64,000 nt of DNA from CAZOOK01 sp964581385. Lineage in GTDB: Bacteria > Pseudomonadota > Gammaproteobacteria > Nevskiales > Nevskiaceae. The translations under genes and the position numbers were made by a program. The notes below the pieces were generated by a model that was given only the letters and a program-made list of their open reading frames with translations, made no database searches and was not told the DNA's origin. The DNA lies in contig CAZOOK010000024.1 of NCBI GenBank assembly GCA_964581385.1, forward strand, positions 1-64,000, in the 5' to 3' direction. Positions 16,556 through 25,632 of the stretch are shown here, piece after piece (the first letter of the stretch is position 1; each line of letters opens with the position of its first letter).

Positions 16556-19062
16556 CACTTTGAAACGACCTCCCGAATGCCACCCGCGATCAGCGCAGCA
16601 GCGTCCAATGCTACGCGCGGCAACGCCAACCCGCCCGGCGACGCCAGATAGCGAGAGCGCCAGTGCGGTCCGAATTTTTCCTTGTACCGGCGCAATCCCT
16701 CGAAGTTGTAGAAGGTCTGGCCATAGCGGCGTACCAGCACGCCGAGCTTGTGCCAGAACGGCGCCAGTGGATGCTTTTCCAGTCCGGACAGCGGCGCCAT
16801 ACCGAGATTGAACCAGCGATAACCCTGTTCCTTGGCCCACAGCATCAGCTCGATGAACAGGAAATCCATTACGCCTTTGGGTGCGTCATCGCCGTAGCGC
16901 ATCAGATCGACCGACACCTCTTCGAGATTCTTCGCGCGCCATAGTGTGGCGAAGGCGACGATGCGATCGCCGAGAAAAATGCAGCCGTGCGTAAAGCGAC
17001 CGACATAGTCCGGATCGAAGCGGCCGACAGAAAACCCTTTTTCCGCCGCCGATTTCGCCAACAGCCACTGATCCGAAACTTCCTGCAGGCGCGCCATATT
17101 CGCCACTGCTTCCTCCGGACTCAGCACCGCGAACCGCACGCCCGCCTTGGCCGCGCGCCGGTGCTCGTTGCGCAGATCACCGCGCTTCGGTGCCTGCAGC
17201 GAGAAATTCGGCAGATAGACACGCGCATCCTCGCCGAGCTTGGCGAGCGCCAGGCCGGAGTCCAGATACAGCGGCAGATATTCCGGCGAAACCTGGTAGA
17301 ACACCGGCCAGCGCCCGCTGCGGTCGCACAGTTCACGGAAACGCCACACCAGATCCGGAAAGCGCTGCGCGTTGCCGACCGGGTCGCCCATCGTGATCAT
17401 CGAGCGGCCGGATTGCTGGTACATGATGAAGGCGTCGCCGGCATCCGCGAACATCAACTTCTTGTCGCCGAGCAGGGCCAGATTCGGCAAGGTATCCGGC
17501 GAACGCTCGATGACCACCGCCGCACGCGCGATCTCTTCGGCCGTCGGCGGCGTCGGATCCTCCTCCGCCGGCGACAGCAGCGCCCACAGCGCGTACATCG
17601 ACGCAATCAGCACCGCCAGCAGTCCCGCACGCATCACGCGCGGCGCCTGGTTATCGAACGCGAACTGCCACCACAGATCGCGCTCGTAGGGCACATCGCT
17701 ATAGGAGATGATCGACAACCACACCGCGAGCGCGACGACGATGAGGACACCGATGATCCACAACGGCGAGAGCGGCTGCTTCAGCAACGGTGCGCGGCGA
17801 TAAAAGCGGTTGCCGGACATACCCAGCAGCACCAACAGGATTCCGAGCAGCGTCGCCTCTTCGTAATCAATGCCCTTCAGCAGCGAAGCGGCAATACCAG
17901 CAACGAGCAGCATCATCGTCAGCCACCAGGCTGCATCGATACGCCGGTATAGACCGCGCGCCAGAATCAGCAGGCCGACGCCGATGGCGCTGCCAGCGAT
18001 GTGCGAAACCTCGAGCACGCCGAGCGGCACGATGTCGCGCAGCCACTCAAGGCGCGCATCGATCTCGGGCGTCGCGCCGGAGAAAAGCAGTACCGCTCCG
18101 GCCGCGAACACCGCGATCGACAATACTTGCGGCGCAACCAATTCCAGCCAGCGTCGTACGGTGCCGGTGACGCGTCGCAGCGCGTGACGGCTGGCGAAAG
18201 CTTCGCGTGCGGCGAGCAGCGCTAGTGCGAGCAGGAACGGTAGGAAGTAATAGATGATCCGGTAAATCAGCACCGCCCCGACCACGCCCGCACTCTGCCC
18301 GCCGGGCAGCATCAGCATCAGCACGGATTCGAACACGCCGACGCCGCCCGGCACATTGCTGAGTACGCCGGCCTGGATCGCTAGCACGTAGAGCCCGACG
18401 AACACCGGGTAGTTCACCGGTGAATGGCTGCGCACCAGGACGTACAGCGAACCCGCCGCCAGGCACAGATCGATGCTGCCGACGGCAATTTGCGCTAATG
18501 CGATGCGTGGCGACGGCAATTGCAGACTTTTACCCGAGATACGGATCGGCTTGTGCCAGATCGCGCCGAGCAAGGCGTAGGACGCGACCAGCGTGAGGAT
18601 CAGAACCCCCAGCGCATGAATATGCACAAGCGGCAGATGCAAGATCGCGCTCGCATGCCCGGAAAGCGTGAACAACGAAACGCCGAGCAGCGTACCGACG
18701 CCGAGCGCGAAAGTAAGCGTGCACAGCGCGACGATTCCGGCGATCTCCAGCGCACTGAGACCGAGCAACGAGAAGTTGCGATAGCGGATCGAACCGCCGG
18801 ACAGGTAGGTGAGGCCGACGCTGTGACTGATGCCGAACGCCATGAACGAGATCGGCGCCACCTGCCGCCATGGCAGCGGCTTGCCGACGCCGCGCACGGC
18901 GACATAATCGTAGAGCGTCAGCATGTTGTAGCTGCCAACCGTGCACAACACGCAGGCAAGCACCGCGCTCAGCGGTGTCTGACGCAGCTGCGCAACGATC
19001 GTCGACCAGCGCATTTCCGCGAGCGTATGCCGAAGCACGACGACCGCAAATGCGAAGACCAA
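16555..19062 (-). CDS. mprF: Bifunctional lysyl-phosphatidylglycerol flippase/synthetase MprF
   Basis: An 835-residue inner-membrane protein. The N-terminal ~480 residues hold about 13 hydrophobic helices (flippase domain, with GGSIRYRNFSLLGLS and the GGVGVFESVLM motif). The C-terminal ~330 residues are the cytosolic DUF2156 domain that transfers a residue from aminoacyl-tRNA to phosphatidylglycerol (SMITMGDPVG, PNFSLQAPKRGDLR, WFNLGMAPLSGL). The product makes the envelope less anionic and resists cationic peptides. The only canonical start in reach is TTG 19062; the frame stays open 24 codons further and continues the first hydrophobic helix, so the true N-terminus may be longer through a rare start. 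It is followed directly by acvB. Confidence 0.93.
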   Translation of the reverse strand: MVFAFAVVVLRHTLAEMRWSTIVAQLRQTPLSAVLACVLCTVGSYNMLTLYDYVAVRGVGKPLPWRQVAPISFMAFGISHSVGLTYLSGGSIRYRNFSLLGLSALEIAGIVALCTLTFALGVGTLLGVSLFTLSGHASAILHLPLVHIHALGVLILTLVASYALLGAIWHKPIRISGKSLQLPSPRIALAQIAVGSIDLCLAAGSLYVLVRSHSPVNYPVFVGLYVLAIQAGVLSNVPGGVGVFESVLMLMLPGGQSAGVVGAVLIYRIIYYFLPFLLALALLAAREAFASRHALRRVTGTVRRWLELVAPQVLSIAVFAAGAVLLFSGATPEIDARLEWLRDIVPLGVLEVSHIAGSAIGVGLLILARGLYRRIDAAWWLTMMLLVAGIAASLLKGIDYEEATLLGILLVLLGMSGNRFYRRAPLLKQPLSPLWIIGVLIVVALAVWLSIISYSDVPYERDLWWQFAFDNQAPRVMRAGLLAVLIASMYALWALLSPAEEDPTPPTAEEIARAAVVIERSPDTLPNLALLGDKKLMFADAGDAFIMYQQSGRSMITMGDPVGNAQRFPDLVWRFRELCDRSGRWPVFYQVSPEYLPLYLDSGLALAKLGEDARVYLPNFSLQAPKRGDLRNEHRRAAKAGVRFAVLSPEEAVANMARLQEVSDQWLLAKSAAEKGFSVGRFDPDYVGRFTHGCIFLGDRIVAFATLWRAKNLEEVSVDLMRYGDDAPKGVMDFLFIELMLWAKEQGYRWFNLGMAPLSGLEKHPLAPFWHKLGVLVRRYGQTFYNFEGLRRYKEKFGPHWRSRYLASPGGLALPRVALDAAALIAGGIREVVSK

Positions 19063-19193
19063 CGCTGTGACGCAGAAGACGAGTAAGGACTTGTAGTTGC
19101 GGATGACCTGGGTCTCGCGACGTTCGGAAGCGCGCTATTTTACCCGTCGCCGCGGGCAAACCCCCGAACGAGTGTGAAGTTGAGGCGCGCGCC

Positions 19194-20051
19194 CTACTGT
19201 GCGAGCCTCGGCTGGACCTGTGCCGACCCTGGCGCCGGTGATTGCGTTTGGCCCTGCACTTGGCCGAAACCGGCCCCCGCCGCGAACTGTGATGACGGCT
19301 GCGATTGGGTCGCACCGCTGCTTTCCCAGTCGAACTTGGGCAGGCTGCGCACCGCGTTGTCGAGCTGCCGCTGCCAGGTTTCGCGCAGTTGCGCGTAATA
19401 CGGCGTGTCGGTGTCGAGCCGAAGCTTCTGCGTGACCCGCAGGGCGTCGCGCGGCAGCAGCGCAACATCCACGGGCGGTCCGCAGGAAATATTCGAGCGC
19501 ATGGTCGAATCGAGCGATACCAACGCGCAGCGCGCCGCGTCCTCGAGCGGCACGCCGGGCCGCACGAAACGGTCGAGAATCGGCTTGCCGTACTTGATCT
19601 CGCCGATCTGCAGGAACGGCATTTCCGGCGACGCCGCGATACAGTTGCCGACCGGATAAATCAGATAAATCGCCGGTTCTTCGCCGCGAATCTGGCCACC
19701 GAGGATCAGCGTGGTTTCGACATTGATCCCCGAATAGCTGTTGTCGGGCGCCACCTGCTTTTGCGCACGCACCGAAAGCTGGCCGACATACTCGGCCGCG
19801 TCGAACATGTGCCGGACCGTACGCAGGCTGACCGCGATGTTCGGGTCTTCCATATCGCGCTGGGCATGCGCCAGCACGGCCTGCGTCGTCGCCAGATTGC
19901 CGGCCGACAGAATCACGAACGAGCGATCACCCGGAATCTCGAAGACGTGCAGCTTGTTGTAGGTACGCACGTCGTCCACGCCCGCGCTGGTGCGCGTGTC
20001 GGCGGCGAAGACGAGTCCACTGTTGACCTTGATGGCGACGCAATAAGTCAT
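19194..20051 (-). CDS. Anbu-type bacterial proteasome homologue
   Basis: A 285-residue Ntn-hydrolase of the Anbu family (ancestral beta subunit). After Met removal Thr becomes residue 1 (MTYCVAIKV). The other catalytic positions are in place: Asp17 in FAADTRTSAG and Lys32 in TYNKLHVFE. Further segments SAGNLATTQAV, YLIYPVGNCI and RCALVSLDSTMRSNISCG fit the family. About 40 residues rich in Gln, Ser, Gly and Pro follow the normal end of the fold and are probably disordered. Anbu usually sits with a transglutaminase-like gene, an alpha-E gene and an ATP-grasp gene; none is nearby. Confidence 0.92.
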   Translation of the reverse strand: MTYCVAIKVNSGLVFAADTRTSAGVDDVRTYNKLHVFEIPGDRSFVILSAGNLATTQAVLAHAQRDMEDPNIAVSLRTVRHMFDAAEYVGQLSVRAQKQVAPDNSYSGINVETTLILGGQIRGEEPAIYLIYPVGNCIAASPEMPFLQIGEIKYGKPILDRFVRPGVPLEDAARCALVSLDSTMRSNISCGPPVDVALLPRDALRVTQKLRLDTDTPYYAQLRETWQRQLDNAVRSLPKFDWESSGATQSQPSSQFAAGAGFGQVQGQTQSPAPGSAQVQPRLAQ

Positions 20052-20345
20052 GGTGATAAAGATTATCGGCGGATGAACAGCATACTTGCGCGGAACGACC
20101 GCGACTTCCGGCACCCATCCACGACGGACCCAAAGCACCGGGCAAGCCACATGACGTTCAGCATGGGCGTGGCGGCGATGGGGCATTGTACTGGCGCGCG
20201 GTAGCGGAAAGCGCCGCGCGGCCAATCGCACGCATAACTTATGCCGTTCATGGCGGCGCCAGTAAGTATTTGCTGACAGGTTTTGGCGCGCGTGTCAGAC
20301 TCGTTGCGCTCGGGCACAGGCCCTAAAACTAACAGGATATCGAGC

Positions 20346-20948
20346 GTGGCGACCATAGAGTTTTTCTGGGATGCCGTGAGTCCCTACAGCTATCTCGCGT
20401 CCACGCGCATTGATGCTCTGGCGGAACGTACGGGTGCGACGATCGCGTGGCGACCGTTCTTGCTTGGCGGCGTCTTCGAGGCGACCGGCAACCCCGGCAA
20501 TCGGGCCAGCTTCGGCAATCCCGCGAAGCTGCGTTTCATGATGGCGGATCTGAAATTGTGGGCGCGTTCTTATGGCGTGCCGCTGACGCAGCCACAGCCA
20601 TTTCCGACCAACAGCATGCTTGCCGGCCGCGCCGCGCTGGCGGCGCCGGCGGAAAAACTCGTCGACTTCTCGCGCCGCGTGATTCGTGCCTACTGGGGCG
20701 AAGGCCGCGACGTCTCCAAACCCGAAGAGATTGTCCGCGTCGCAACTGACGTCGGGCTCGATGGCGCGGCGCTGATCGAGCGCACCCAGGATCCGGCGAT
20801 CAAGGACCAGCTGCGCAAGAACACCGAGGAAGCCGTGCAGCGCGGCGCGTTCGGTGCACCGACCTTTTTCGTCGGCCAGCAAATGTTCTGGGGCAATGAT
20901 CGCCTGCCGCTGCTGGAAGAATTCATCACCGGCAAGCTGTCTGGCTGA
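20346..20948 (+). CDS. DsbA-family 2-hydroxychromene-2-carboxylate isomerase-like protein
   Basis: A 200-residue thioredoxin-fold protein of the DsbA/kappa-class GST group. The GTG at 20346 has an AGGA site just upstream and places the conserved IEFFWDAVSPYSYLAS at the N-terminus. Ser replaces the catalytic Cys here (SPYSY), as in 2-hydroxychromene-2-carboxylate isomerases, which use glutathione to isomerise aromatic degradation intermediates. The C-terminal GAFGAPTFFVGQQMFWGNDRL is the typical cis-Pro loop. Substrate here is unknown. The stop codon lies inside the left arm of a palindromic repeat. Confidence 0.88.
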   Translation: MATIEFFWDAVSPYSYLASTRIDALAERTGATIAWRPFLLGGVFEATGNPGNRASFGNPAKLRFMMADLKLWARSYGVPLTQPQPFPTNSMLAGRAALAAPAEKLVDFSRRVIRAYWGEGRDVSKPEEIVRVATDVGLDGAALIERTQDPAIKDQLRKNTEEAVQRGAFGAPTFFVGQQMFWGNDRLPLLEEFITGKLSG

Positions 20949-21095
20949 GAACCTGTCCAAAAACTGTAGCGAGCGAAGGCCGTTTGCGTTCCGCCGGAGC
21001 ACAGAAACCGGAGTTTACTAGTGGTAAATGAGGATTTTGAGCACCGCCGGAACGCAATAGTGCCGAGCGCAGTAAGTTTTTGTACAGGTTCTGAG
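20945..21095. repeat. Long palindromic (MITE-like) element
   Basis: A ~150-base imperfect palindrome. The outer arms are CTGAGAACCTGTCCAAAAACT (20945-20965) and AGTTTTTGTACAGGTTCTGAG (21075-21095); they are inverted copies with two mismatches. The inner arms GCGTTCCGCCGGAGC (20986-21000) and GCACCGCCGGAACGC (21041-21055) are inverted copies with two mismatches, and a GTTTAC/GTAAAT pair lies at the centre. It carries no gene. The shape fits a non-autonomous mobile repeat. The left arm supplies the stop codon of the isomerase gene. Confidence 0.7.
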
Positions 21096-21124
21096 AGCGT
21101 GTTCTGAAACCAATAGGGGACGTC

Positions 21125-21985
21125 TTGTCACGCTCTGAGTTCGTGCGCGTGCGCGGACTGCGCTATCACGTGCGCCGCTGGGGCGATGACGCCTTGCCGA
21201 AGCTGGTGCTGCTGCATGGTTGGCTCGACGTTTCCGAGACTTTTCACTTTTTCGCGCAGCCGCTGCTGGACCGCTGGCAGATTCTGGCTCCGGACTTACG
21301 CGGCTTCGGTTACACACAATGGCAACCTGCCGATGGCTACTGGTTTCCAGACTACGTTGCTGATGTCGATGCTTTGTTCGATCAATACGTCACCGATGGG
21401 CCGGCTGTCGTCATCGGCCACAGCATGGGCGCGCAAGTCGCCGCGCTATACGCGGGTGCGCGACCACAGCGCGTCAACCGGCTGGTCTGCTTGGATGGCC
21501 CATTCGTGCGCGAAACTCCAGCCGAGCGGATACAGCCGAATTTCGTCAACTGGCTAGACGAATTGCGCGACCTGAGCCCGCCGAATACCTACGACTCCTT
21601 CGAGCAGCTGGCCAAACAGGTCCGGCGCATGCACAGCAAACTCCCTGAGCACCGTGCGGACTTCATCGCGCGCTGTTGGGGACGGGAGGATGGCCGCGGC
21701 CGCATCACCTTGCGCGCCGATCCATTGCACAAGCTGCACGGCCCGACACCTTTCCGTTTTGAACAGTCCGCGCAGCTTTTCAGCCACATCACCGCACCGA
21801 CGCTGTTTGTGGATGCCGAGCTTTCCGGCCTGCGCAAAAATCTCGGCGAGGCCGAAACCGTGCGGCGGCGCGCCTATATCCGCGACCAGCGCGCAGTGAC
21901 CATCGCCAACGCCGGCCACATGCTGCATTTCGATCAGCCGGAAGCGACCGCCGCTGCGGTGCGCGCATTTCTGCTCCACGCTTGA
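21125..21985 (+). CDS. Alpha/beta hydrolase
   Basis: A 286-residue alpha/beta-hydrolase fold enzyme. Visible are the HGWL oxyanion strand (LVLLHGWLDVSETF), the nucleophile elbow GHSMGAQ (Ser near residue 102), DLRGFGYTQW, a VDAELSG strand likely bearing the acid, and the C-terminal His in NAGHMLHFDQP. The start is TTG at 21125, with AGGGGA seven bases upstream; no better start exists. The pattern is close to haloalkane dehalogenase/epoxide hydrolase/lipase-like members, so substrate cannot be called. It precedes holA by 18 bases and may be cotranscribed. Confidence 0.88.
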   Translation: MSRSEFVRVRGLRYHVRRWGDDALPKLVLLHGWLDVSETFHFFAQPLLDRWQILAPDLRGFGYTQWQPADGYWFPDYVADVDALFDQYVTDGPAVVIGHSMGAQVAALYAGARPQRVNRLVCLDGPFVRETPAERIQPNFVNWLDELRDLSPPNTYDSFEQLAKQVRRMHSKLPEHRADFIARCWGREDGRGRITLRADPLHKLHGPTPFRFEQSAQLFSHITAPTLFVDAELSGLRKNLGEAETVRRRAYIRDQRAVTIANAGHMLHFDQPEATAAAVRAFLLHA

Positions 21986-22003
21986 ACCTATGCGCTTGAC
22001 CCC

Positions 22004-23035
22004 ATGCGCCTGAACCCATCGCAACTGCCCGCACAGCTGGCCCGCGGCCTCGCCAGCAGTTACGCCATTGCCGGCGAAGAACCGCTGCTGATCACCGAAG
22101 CGCTCGACGCGATCCGCGCCGCCGCGCGCAAGGCCGGCTATAGCGAGCGCGAAACGCTCGACGCCGACAAACAGTTCGAATGGCAGCGGCTCGCTGAAAG
22201 CTGCGCGACCGGCTCGCTGTTCGCCGAGCGCCGCGTCGTTGAAGTGCGGCTCGAAGGTGCGCCCGGCGAAGAAGGCGGCTCAGTCCTTGTGGAACTCGCC
22301 TCCAAACCCCCGCCGGACGTGCTGCTGATTCTCGTCACCGGCCGGCTCGATGCGCGCGCGCGCGGCGCCAAGTGGTGGAATGCATTCGAGAATCACGGCG
22401 CCACGATATATGCGTGGCCGGTCCGGCCCGATGAATTTCCGCAGTGGCTCGCGGCCCGCCTGCACGCGGCAGGCTTCCAGCCGACGCCGGAGGCGCTGGC
22501 GCTGCTGGCGATGCGCACCGAGGGCAATATGCTGGCCGCTGCCCAGGAAATCACCAAACTCGCGCTGTTGCATAAGCCTGGGGCGCTGGATGACGCTGCC
22601 GTCGCGGCCGCGGTTGCCGACAGTGCCCATATGGAGGTGTTCAGCTGGCTCGATCGTGTGCTCGCCGGCGACGGGGCCGGCGCCGTACGCGGCTTGCAGC
22701 TGCTGCGGGCGGAGGGCGAGGACCTGCTGCCGATGCTCGGCGCGCTGGCTTTCGATCTGCGCAAACTTTTCGTTGCCGCGCAAGCAGTTGCGCGCGGACA
22801 AGCGCCTGCGGCGGCGGCCGAATCCAGCGGTGTGTTCAAGCAGCGCCAGACGGTATTCGCACGCGCCGCCGGCCGCACGCGCCCGCCGCAGGTACTGGGC
22901 TGGTTGCGGCAGTGCAACATTATCGACGGCCTGGTCAAAACCGGCGGACAAGCCGCCGCCTGGGAAGACTTGCTAACATTGACCTTGGCGGTCAGTGGGA
23001 CCGTAAAAGGTGGATTCGCAGCCGCGCGACGATGA
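22004..23035 (+). CDS. holA: DNA polymerase III subunit delta
   Basis: A 343-residue clamp-loader subunit that opens the beta clamp. The N-terminal region (LARGLASSYAIAGEEPLLITEALDAIR) and domain II with MRTEGNMLAAAQEITKLALL followed by SAHMEVFSWLDRVLAGD are typical. In gammaproteobacteria it usually lies between lptE and nadD; here it precedes proA and nadD. The last bases overlap the proA start (ATGA). Confidence 0.95.
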   Translation: MRLNPSQLPAQLARGLASSYAIAGEEPLLITEALDAIRAAARKAGYSERETLDADKQFEWQRLAESCATGSLFAERRVVEVRLEGAPGEEGGSVLVELASKPPPDVLLILVTGRLDARARGAKWWNAFENHGATIYAWPVRPDEFPQWLAARLHAAGFQPTPEALALLAMRTEGNMLAAAQEITKLALLHKPGALDDAAVAAAVADSAHMEVFSWLDRVLAGDGAGAVRGLQLLRAEGEDLLPMLGALAFDLRKLFVAAQAVARGQAPAAAAESSGVFKQRQTVFARAAGRTRPPQVLGWLRQCNIIDGLVKTGGQAAAWEDLLTLTLAVSGTVKGGFAAARR

Positions 23036-24333
23036 CAGCAGCAGCAACAGTCAAGGACAGCAACAAGAAAGGCCGGAGTGCCGCCGTGGAAAGCTATATG
23101 CGTGGTGTCGGCGAAAAGGCACGCACCGCTTCGCGCGCCATCGCCAAAGCGACCGCCGGCGAGAAGAACGCCGCACTGTTCGCGCTCGCCCAAATTATCG
23201 AAGAGGAATCGGCGGCGATTATCGAGGCCAACCGGACCGACTTGCGCGGCGCGCGGGATTCCGGATTGGAGGCCGCGATGGTCGATCGCCTCGAACTCAA
23301 CCCGAGCCGCGTCGCCGCCATGGCCGATGGTGTGCGCCAGGTCGCCAATCTGCCCGATCCGATCGGCGAGATGTTCGATCTCAAGATGCGGCCGTCCGGC
23401 ATCCAGGTCGGCCGCATGCGCGTGCCGCTCGGCGTAGTCGGCATCATTTACGAATCGCGACCAAACGTCACCGCCGACGCGGCGGCGCTGAGTCTCAAGT
23501 CCGGCAACGCCTGCATCTTGCGCGGCGGCTCGGAATCGCTGCACTCCAATCAGGCAATCGCGCGCTGCATCCATCGCGCGTTGCGCAGCGCGGGCCTGCC
23601 GGTCGATGCGGTGCAGGTAGTCGAAACCACCGATCGCGCGGCCGTCACCGCGATGCTGACGATGCCGCAGTTCATCGACGTCGTCATCCCGCGCGGCGGC
23701 AAGAGCCTGGTGGCGCTCGTCTCCGAGCAGGCGCGCGTACCGGTCATCAAGCACCTCGACGGCAACTGCCACGTCTTCATCGACGCCAGCGCCGATCTGG
23801 AGAAAGCGATCGCTGTCGCCGTCAATGCCAAGACCCAGCGTTACGGCACCTGCAACACCATGGAGACGCTGCTCGTCCATGAAGCGATCGCCGAGCGCGT
23901 ACTGCCGGAACTAGCGAACATTTACGGCGGCCACGGCGTCGAACTGCGCGCTTGTCCGCGCACGCGCAAGCTCGTGCCCGAAGCCAAGCCTGCAACCGCC
24001 GAGGATTGGGATACCGAGTTCCTGGCGCCGATTCTCGCCGTCAAGATCGTCGACAACCTCGACGAAGCCATCGATCACATCACGCGCCACGGTTCGGCGC
24101 ACACGGATTCGATCGTCACCGAGAACTACACCAACGCGCGCCGCTTCCTGCGCGAAGTGGATTCCAGCTCAGTGATGGTCAACGCTTCGACACGTTTCGC
24201 CGACGGCTACGAATACGGCCTCGGCGCCGAAATCGGCATCAGCACCGACAAATTCCACGCACGCGGGCCGGTCGGCCTCGAAGGTCTGACGTCGGTGAAA
24301 TGGGTGGTGCTGGGCGACGGACATGTACGCTGA
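23032..24333 (+). CDS. proA: Gamma-glutamyl phosphate reductase
   Basis: A 433-residue NADPH-dependent aldehyde dehydrogenase-fold enzyme of proline biosynthesis. The ATG at 23032 overlaps the holA stop by 4 bases. It shows PLGVVGIIYESRPNVTADAAALSLKSGNA-type N-terminal sequence, the IPRGGKSLVALV nucleotide strand, the catalytic-Cys segment KTQRYGTCNTMETLLVH and SSSVMVNASTRFADGYEYGLGAEIGIST. Normal length. The kinase partner proB is not in the window. Gene order holA-proA-nadD-rsfS recalls Pseudomonas. Confidence 0.98.
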   Translation: MTAAATVKDSNKKGRSAAVESYMRGVGEKARTASRAIAKATAGEKNAALFALAQIIEEESAAIIEANRTDLRGARDSGLEAAMVDRLELNPSRVAAMADGVRQVANLPDPIGEMFDLKMRPSGIQVGRMRVPLGVVGIIYESRPNVTADAAALSLKSGNACILRGGSESLHSNQAIARCIHRALRSAGLPVDAVQVVETTDRAAVTAMLTMPQFIDVVIPRGGKSLVALVSEQARVPVIKHLDGNCHVFIDASADLEKAIAVAVNAKTQRYGTCNTMETLLVHEAIAERVLPELANIYGGHGVELRACPRTRKLVPEAKPATAEDWDTEFLAPILAVKIVDNLDEAIDHITRHGSAHTDSIVTENYTNARRFLREVDSSSVMVNASTRFADGYEYGLGAEIGISTDKFHARGPVGLEGLTSVKWVVLGDGHVR

Positions 24334-24447
24334 ACGAGCTTCCGCGCGTGGTGGCTGAGGCTTCGACCTCGTGCCCGCTCCCATCATTCGGGGGCATCCC
24401 TGTATGAACGATACGCAGCCAGGCTCCACGGCTGCGCCGACGGCCGC

Positions 24448-25116
24448 ATGACGGCGACGGCGATCGGCCTGTTCGGCGGCACCTTTACGCCGATCCATAA
24501 CGGTCATCTGCGGCTGGCGCTCGAACTTCGCGAGCGGCTCAAGCTCGATCGCGTACACATCGTGCCGAGCGCGCGACCGCCGCATCGCGCCGCGCCGGAA
24601 GTATCGCCGCAGCGGCGGCTCGAATGGGCGCGACTGGCCTGTGCGGGAGAACCGTCACTGATCGTCGACGATCGCGAAATCCGTCGTGACGGCCCGTCCT
24701 ATACCTATGACACGGTCGCCGAAGTTCACGCGGAGCAGGCGGGCGCGACGTTGGTCCTCCTGCTTGGCGACGATGCCGCCAACCAGCTGCACACCTGGCA
24801 TCGCTGGCGCGAATTGTTCGAGCTAGCCAACCTGATTTTCGTCGAACGCCCATACGAACCGTCGGCACCGTCGCCCGAGCTCGCGCGCTTCCTGCGCGGC
24901 CGGCGCGCCGCGAACGCGGCGGAACTGCTGGCGCTTCCGCGTGGCCGCTGGATGTCCGTCAGCATTCCACCGCTGGCGATCTCATCAACCCGAATCCGTG
25001 GCCTGCTCGCTGCCGGCCGCAGTATCCGCGGTCTCGTCCCCGAGGCCGTTATCGCTTCCCTGACCACCGAGGACGTACGCGCCCTGACCCAAGATGAAGA
25101 ACACGCAATCGATTGA
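24448..25116 (+). CDS. nadD: Nicotinate-nucleotide adenylyltransferase
   Basis: A 222-residue NAD-biosynthesis enzyme that adenylates nicotinate mononucleotide. The nucleotidyltransferase motif GLFGGTFTPIHNGHLRLA is at the N-terminus, and the C-terminal SSTRIRGLLAAGRSIRGLVP motif is also present. The 3' end overlaps rsfS by 23 bases, so the two are transcribed together, as in most proteobacteria. Confidence 0.97.
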   Translation: MTATAIGLFGGTFTPIHNGHLRLALELRERLKLDRVHIVPSARPPHRAAPEVSPQRRLEWARLACAGEPSLIVDDREIRRDGPSYTYDTVAEVHAEQAGATLVLLLGDDAANQLHTWHRWRELFELANLIFVERPYEPSAPSPELARFLRGRRAANAAELLALPRGRWMSVSIPPLAISSTRIRGLLAAGRSIRGLVPEAVIASLTTEDVRALTQDEEHAID

Positions 25117-25459
25117 ACTCAAAGAACTTGCCGTCGCCGCACTTGAAGATCTCAAGGGCCTCGACATCAAAGTGCTGGATGTGCACGAGCTGACGCCGAT
25201 CACCGACTGGATGGTGATCTGCACCGGCACTTCGAACCGACATGCGAAATCGCTTGCCGAGAATGTGATGGATAAGGCCAAGGAAGCGGGAATGCGGCCG
25301 CGTGGCGTCGAAGGCCTTGGTGAAGGCGAATGGGTGCTGGTCGATCTCAACGGTGTGATCGTGCACGTCATGCAGACACAGACGCGCGCGTTTTATCAGC
25401 TCGAGAAGTTGTGGGATATGAGCCAGGGAGACAGTGAGTTGAAAGTAAAAGCGCGCTAA
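25094..25459 (+). CDS. rsfS: Ribosomal silencing factor RsfS
   Basis: A 121-residue protein that binds ribosomal protein uL14 and blocks subunit joining in poor nutrient conditions. Family features are LEDLKGLDIKVLDV, TDWMVICTGTSNRHAKSLAENV and the GEGEWVLVDLNGVIVHVMQ core, followed by YQLEKLW. Normally rlmH follows at once; here the next family member rlmH is 7 kb away, at 32550. Confidence 0.96.
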   Translation: MKNTQSIELKELAVAALEDLKGLDIKVLDVHELTPITDWMVICTGTSNRHAKSLAENVMDKAKEAGMRPRGVEGLGEGEWVLVDLNGVIVHVMQTQTRAFYQLEKLWDMSQGDSELKVKAR

Positions 25460-25632
25460 TACCTACGTGCGAATCTAAATTGATGGCCACGATCATTCCC
25501 GATGGATCGGGTAGTCGTGGCGAAGCGGAAGCGGCGGAGCACAGATTTCCTGAACTCTCGCCGCTGCGATCTGTCGGAATTAGTGCCGGGTTCGATGCAA
25601 CCTGGAAATTCCCCCGCAAATTGGAGATTGTT

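Noticed and set aside
16987..17952. 321-codon plus frame inside mprF
   Set aside because: Antisense to a strongly supported gene; composition is dominated by Arg, Gln and His, typical of shadow frames.
22393..23880. Long open frame of 495 codons on the minus strand
   Set aside because: It lies antisense to holA and proA, which have clear family motifs; long antisense frames are common in GC-rich DNA.
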